This document shows positions 22,779-24,466 of a stretch of 24,466 nt of DNA, one piece after another (the first letter of the stretch is position 1; every line of letters begins with the position of its first letter). Under the pieces are notes generated by a model that was given only the letters and a program-made list of their open reading frames with translations, was not told the origin of the DNA and searched no databases. Both the position numbers and the translations under genes were made by a program. The stretch is from JAAZMA01 sp036720245. GTDB lineage: Bacteria > Bacillota > Clostridia > Tissierellales > Tepidimicrobiaceae. The stretch is taken from assembly GCA_036720245.1 (NCBI GenBank), contig DAIMNI010000029.1, positions 1 through 24,466 of the forward strand. The letters are read 5' to 3'.

Positions 22779-24212
22779 TTAAAATTCTTTAGCTAAATAA
22801 TATAGAGTTTTAACAGGTACTCCTGTAGCACCTTTAGGTAAATAGCTTGCTTCCTTTTCTAAATACGAAGTTCCAGCTATATCCAAATGTACCCATGGGG
22901 TATTATCTACAAATTCTTCTAAGAACAATCCTGCAGTTATAGTACCTGCACCTCTGCCACCTGTATTGGATAAATCTGCAAACTTGCCCTTAATTAATTC
23001 CTTATATTCTTTATTATTTGGAAGTTCCCAAATAGGTTCTCCAGCTAATTTACCAGCTTCTTTAACATCAGCCATTAATTCTTCATTATTAGTAATAGCA
23101 CCAGTATTAATATTTCCAAGAGCTACTACACAGGCACCAGTTAAGGTGGCAATATCCACTATTTTATCAGCTTTAATTTCTGTGGCAGCATACCATAGGG
23201 CATCAGCTAAAGTTAATCTACCTTCTGCATCTGTACTTAATGTTTCAATAGTTTTACCTGACATGGAAACTAATATATCCCCTGGTTTATAAGCACCACC
23301 AGAAATCATATTTTCACAGGCGGCCACAATTCCCACTACATTTCTTTTAACTTTATTTTTAGCCAAGGCCTTTATAGTACCAATAACCGAAGCGGAACCA
23401 GCCATATCACTATGCATAGTTATCATAGAATTAGCAGATTTTAGAGAATATCCACCAGAATCATATAATAAACCTTTCCCCACTAAAGCTAGTTTCTCAC
23501 TAGAATCTGGATCTCCTTCATAATTCATTACAATTAGTTTTGGCTCATTAGTGGAACCTTCTGCAACAGCTAAAAATGCCTTCATATTTAATTTTTCTAT
23601 TTCCTCTTTATTATAAATATCTACCTTTACTCCTAGTGGTTCTAATTCAGATTTGGCTGCATCTGCAAGAGCTTGTGGTGTCATATACATAGCAGGCTCA
23701 TTTACTAAATCCCTTGCTAAGAAAATCCCATCCACTAAATTAATTGTTTCTTCTATTGTAGTTTCTACTAAATTTTTTTCTCCATCCACATTTAAATAGA
23801 CATTTTCTAAAGAAGGTTTAGTTTTCTTTTCACTTAAGTACTTTTCAAAACTATATTCAGACTGTAACAAACCCTCGACTATGGAAGATATGGTATTAGC
23901 ATAGTCAATGTTTTTAAATTCACATACTGAAATATTTACTGAGCTTTCCTTATATTTCATAATTTCTTTACCTACTTTAAAATAGGCAGTTTTTAAATCA
24001 TTAGCACGTAATTTGTCTTCTTCCCCAAGGCCTAATAATATAAATTTTTCACCATCATAGGAAATATTAGAGTAAATTTCCCCTAAATCCCCTTTAAATA
24101 ATTCTTTTATCCTTAAATAATTATATAATTCATTGGCCTCTTCTAAATTTTCTGTGCCTTTAAATACTTGAATAATCTTAACATCTCCAGCTTTACCTAG
24201 ATTAAATTTCAT
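22779..24212 (-). CDS. pepA: Leucyl aminopeptidase, M17 family
   Basis: Cytoplasmic dizinc aminopeptidase, 477 residues, usually hexameric, removing N-terminal residues from peptides. Metal ligands and catalytic residues have canonical spacing: K246, D251, K258, D269, then D328, E330 and R332 in STDAEGRLTLADAL. GLLYDSGGYSLK deviates mildly from the commoner ITFDSGGISLK but keeps every ligand. AGGAGG lies upstream of the ATG. Monocistronic, facing away from the window end. Together with the PepT-like peptidase it suggests peptide use, a weak inference. Confidence 0.95.
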   Translation of the reverse strand: MKFNLGKAGDVKIIQVFKGTENLEEANELYNYLRIKELFKGDLGEIYSNISYDGEKFILLGLGEEDKLRANDLKTAYFKVGKEIMKYKESSVNISVCEFKNIDYANTISSIVEGLLQSEYSFEKYLSEKKTKPSLENVYLNVDGEKNLVETTIEETINLVDGIFLARDLVNEPAMYMTPQALADAAKSELEPLGVKVDIYNKEEIEKLNMKAFLAVAEGSTNEPKLIVMNYEGDPDSSEKLALVGKGLLYDSGGYSLKSANSMITMHSDMAGSASVIGTIKALAKNKVKRNVVGIVAACENMISGGAYKPGDILVSMSGKTIETLSTDAEGRLTLADALWYAATEIKADKIVDIATLTGACVVALGNINTGAITNNEELMADVKEAGKLAGEPIWELPNNKEYKELIKGKFADLSNTGGRGAGTITAGLFLEEFVDNTPWVHLDIAGTSYLEKEASYLPKGATGVPVKTLYYLAKEF

Positions 24213-24271
24213 AAAACAACCTCCTCTTATAGATATATTATCTAGATACCCAAATTAATTATTCTTAAAAC

Positions 24272-24324
24272 TAAAAATAACTTACATTTAGGGGGACAGT
24301 CCCCCTAAATGTAAGTTATTTTTA
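24272..24324. repeat. Perfect 53-base GGGGGACAGTCCCCC palindrome
   Basis: Perfect 26-base arms (24272-24297 and 24299-24324) around a single A. The largest member of the repeat family in this window, about 60 bases upstream of the pepA start codon, so not at a gene end. Confidence 0.85.
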
Positions 24325-24466
24325 TGCAAAAATTTAAATCTGTGGATAGATAAGTAACTAGCGATATCCTTATTCACAAGGACTAACTTTTGATTTCTTT
24401 TAAAAAATGGGGGTCAATTGCAAAACTAAATTAGACTCTGCACGTTTAAATTAGTTAAATTTTAAA
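24325..24466. other. Non-coding tail, possible insertion-sequence edge
   Basis: No gene is visible. A small TCCTT/AAGGA hairpin occurs near 24368-24383. From about 24410 the words GGGGGTCAATTGCAAAAC resemble the GG...TTGCAAA ends of several insertion-sequence families. No transposase is present in the window, so this is only a resemblance. Confidence 0.25.

Noticed and set aside
5639..24324. CRISPR array suggested by recurring GGGGACAG palindromes
   Set aside because: Copies are single, kilobases apart, differ in their arms, and there are no regular spacers or cas genes.

Overview
The window is AT-rich DNA from a low-GC Firmicute, most likely an anaerobic spore-forming member of the Clostridia. 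A Tissierella-like relative is a guess from gene style, not something shown. Supporting signs are strong AGGAGG-type ribosome sites, a DUF1657 small protein (a family found in spore formers), a GlnK/GlnL two-component pair of the Bacillus/Clostridium type, and a molybdenum hydroxylase, an iron-dependent alcohol dehydrogenase and a Rieske-flavoprotein typical of such organisms. A run of 10 Ns at 11012-11021 shows it is a draft scaffold. Both ends look like possible mobile-element or assembly edges.

Layout. 47-3468 (minus): glutamine-sensing kinase GlnK, regulator GlnL and an AGCS-type sodium/amino-acid (probably glutamine) symporter lacking its C-terminal end. The regulator-transporter gap carries three 10-bp-phased direct repeats just upstream of a -10 box. 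3543-3740: DUF1657 protein with a TTG start. 4061-5638 (plus): an unrecognised membrane-anchored protein. 5732-10407 (minus): an overlapping operon of an ArsR-type regulator with a large N-terminal domain and two ABC exporter half-transporters, driven by a consensus promoter overlapped by an inverted repeat. 10624-11766 (plus): iron-containing alcohol dehydrogenase crossed by the scaffold gap. 11820-13370 (minus): FAD oxidoreductase fused to a Rieske domain (YhfW-like). 13568-17197 (minus): a three-subunit molybdenum hydroxylase with overlapping or coupled genes. 17349-18461 (plus): PepT-like M20 peptidase. 18491-19603 (minus): mnmA. 19740-20952 (plus): consensus promoter, yybP-ykoY manganese riboswitch, intrinsic terminator and CaxA-type cation antiporter. 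21109-22758 (plus): Na/Pi cotransporter with a PhoU-like tail. 22779-24212 (minus): leucyl aminopeptidase.

The genes are mostly independent housekeeping or accessory units. Three regulatory circuits can be read from the DNA: GlnKL to the AGCS transporter, ArsR to its own ABC operon, and Mn2+ to the antiporter through the riboswitch.

Two dispersed repeat families sit between genes. One is centred on GGGAC(A/T)GTCCC and forms near-perfect palindromes, several starting at or inside the stop codons of flanking genes. The other contains CATCCTGA...GAAGGATCT. I found no CRISPR array, prophage, rRNA/tRNA gene or clear new defence or biosynthetic system. The most novel material is the regulatory architecture, the palindrome family and the unassigned membrane protein.
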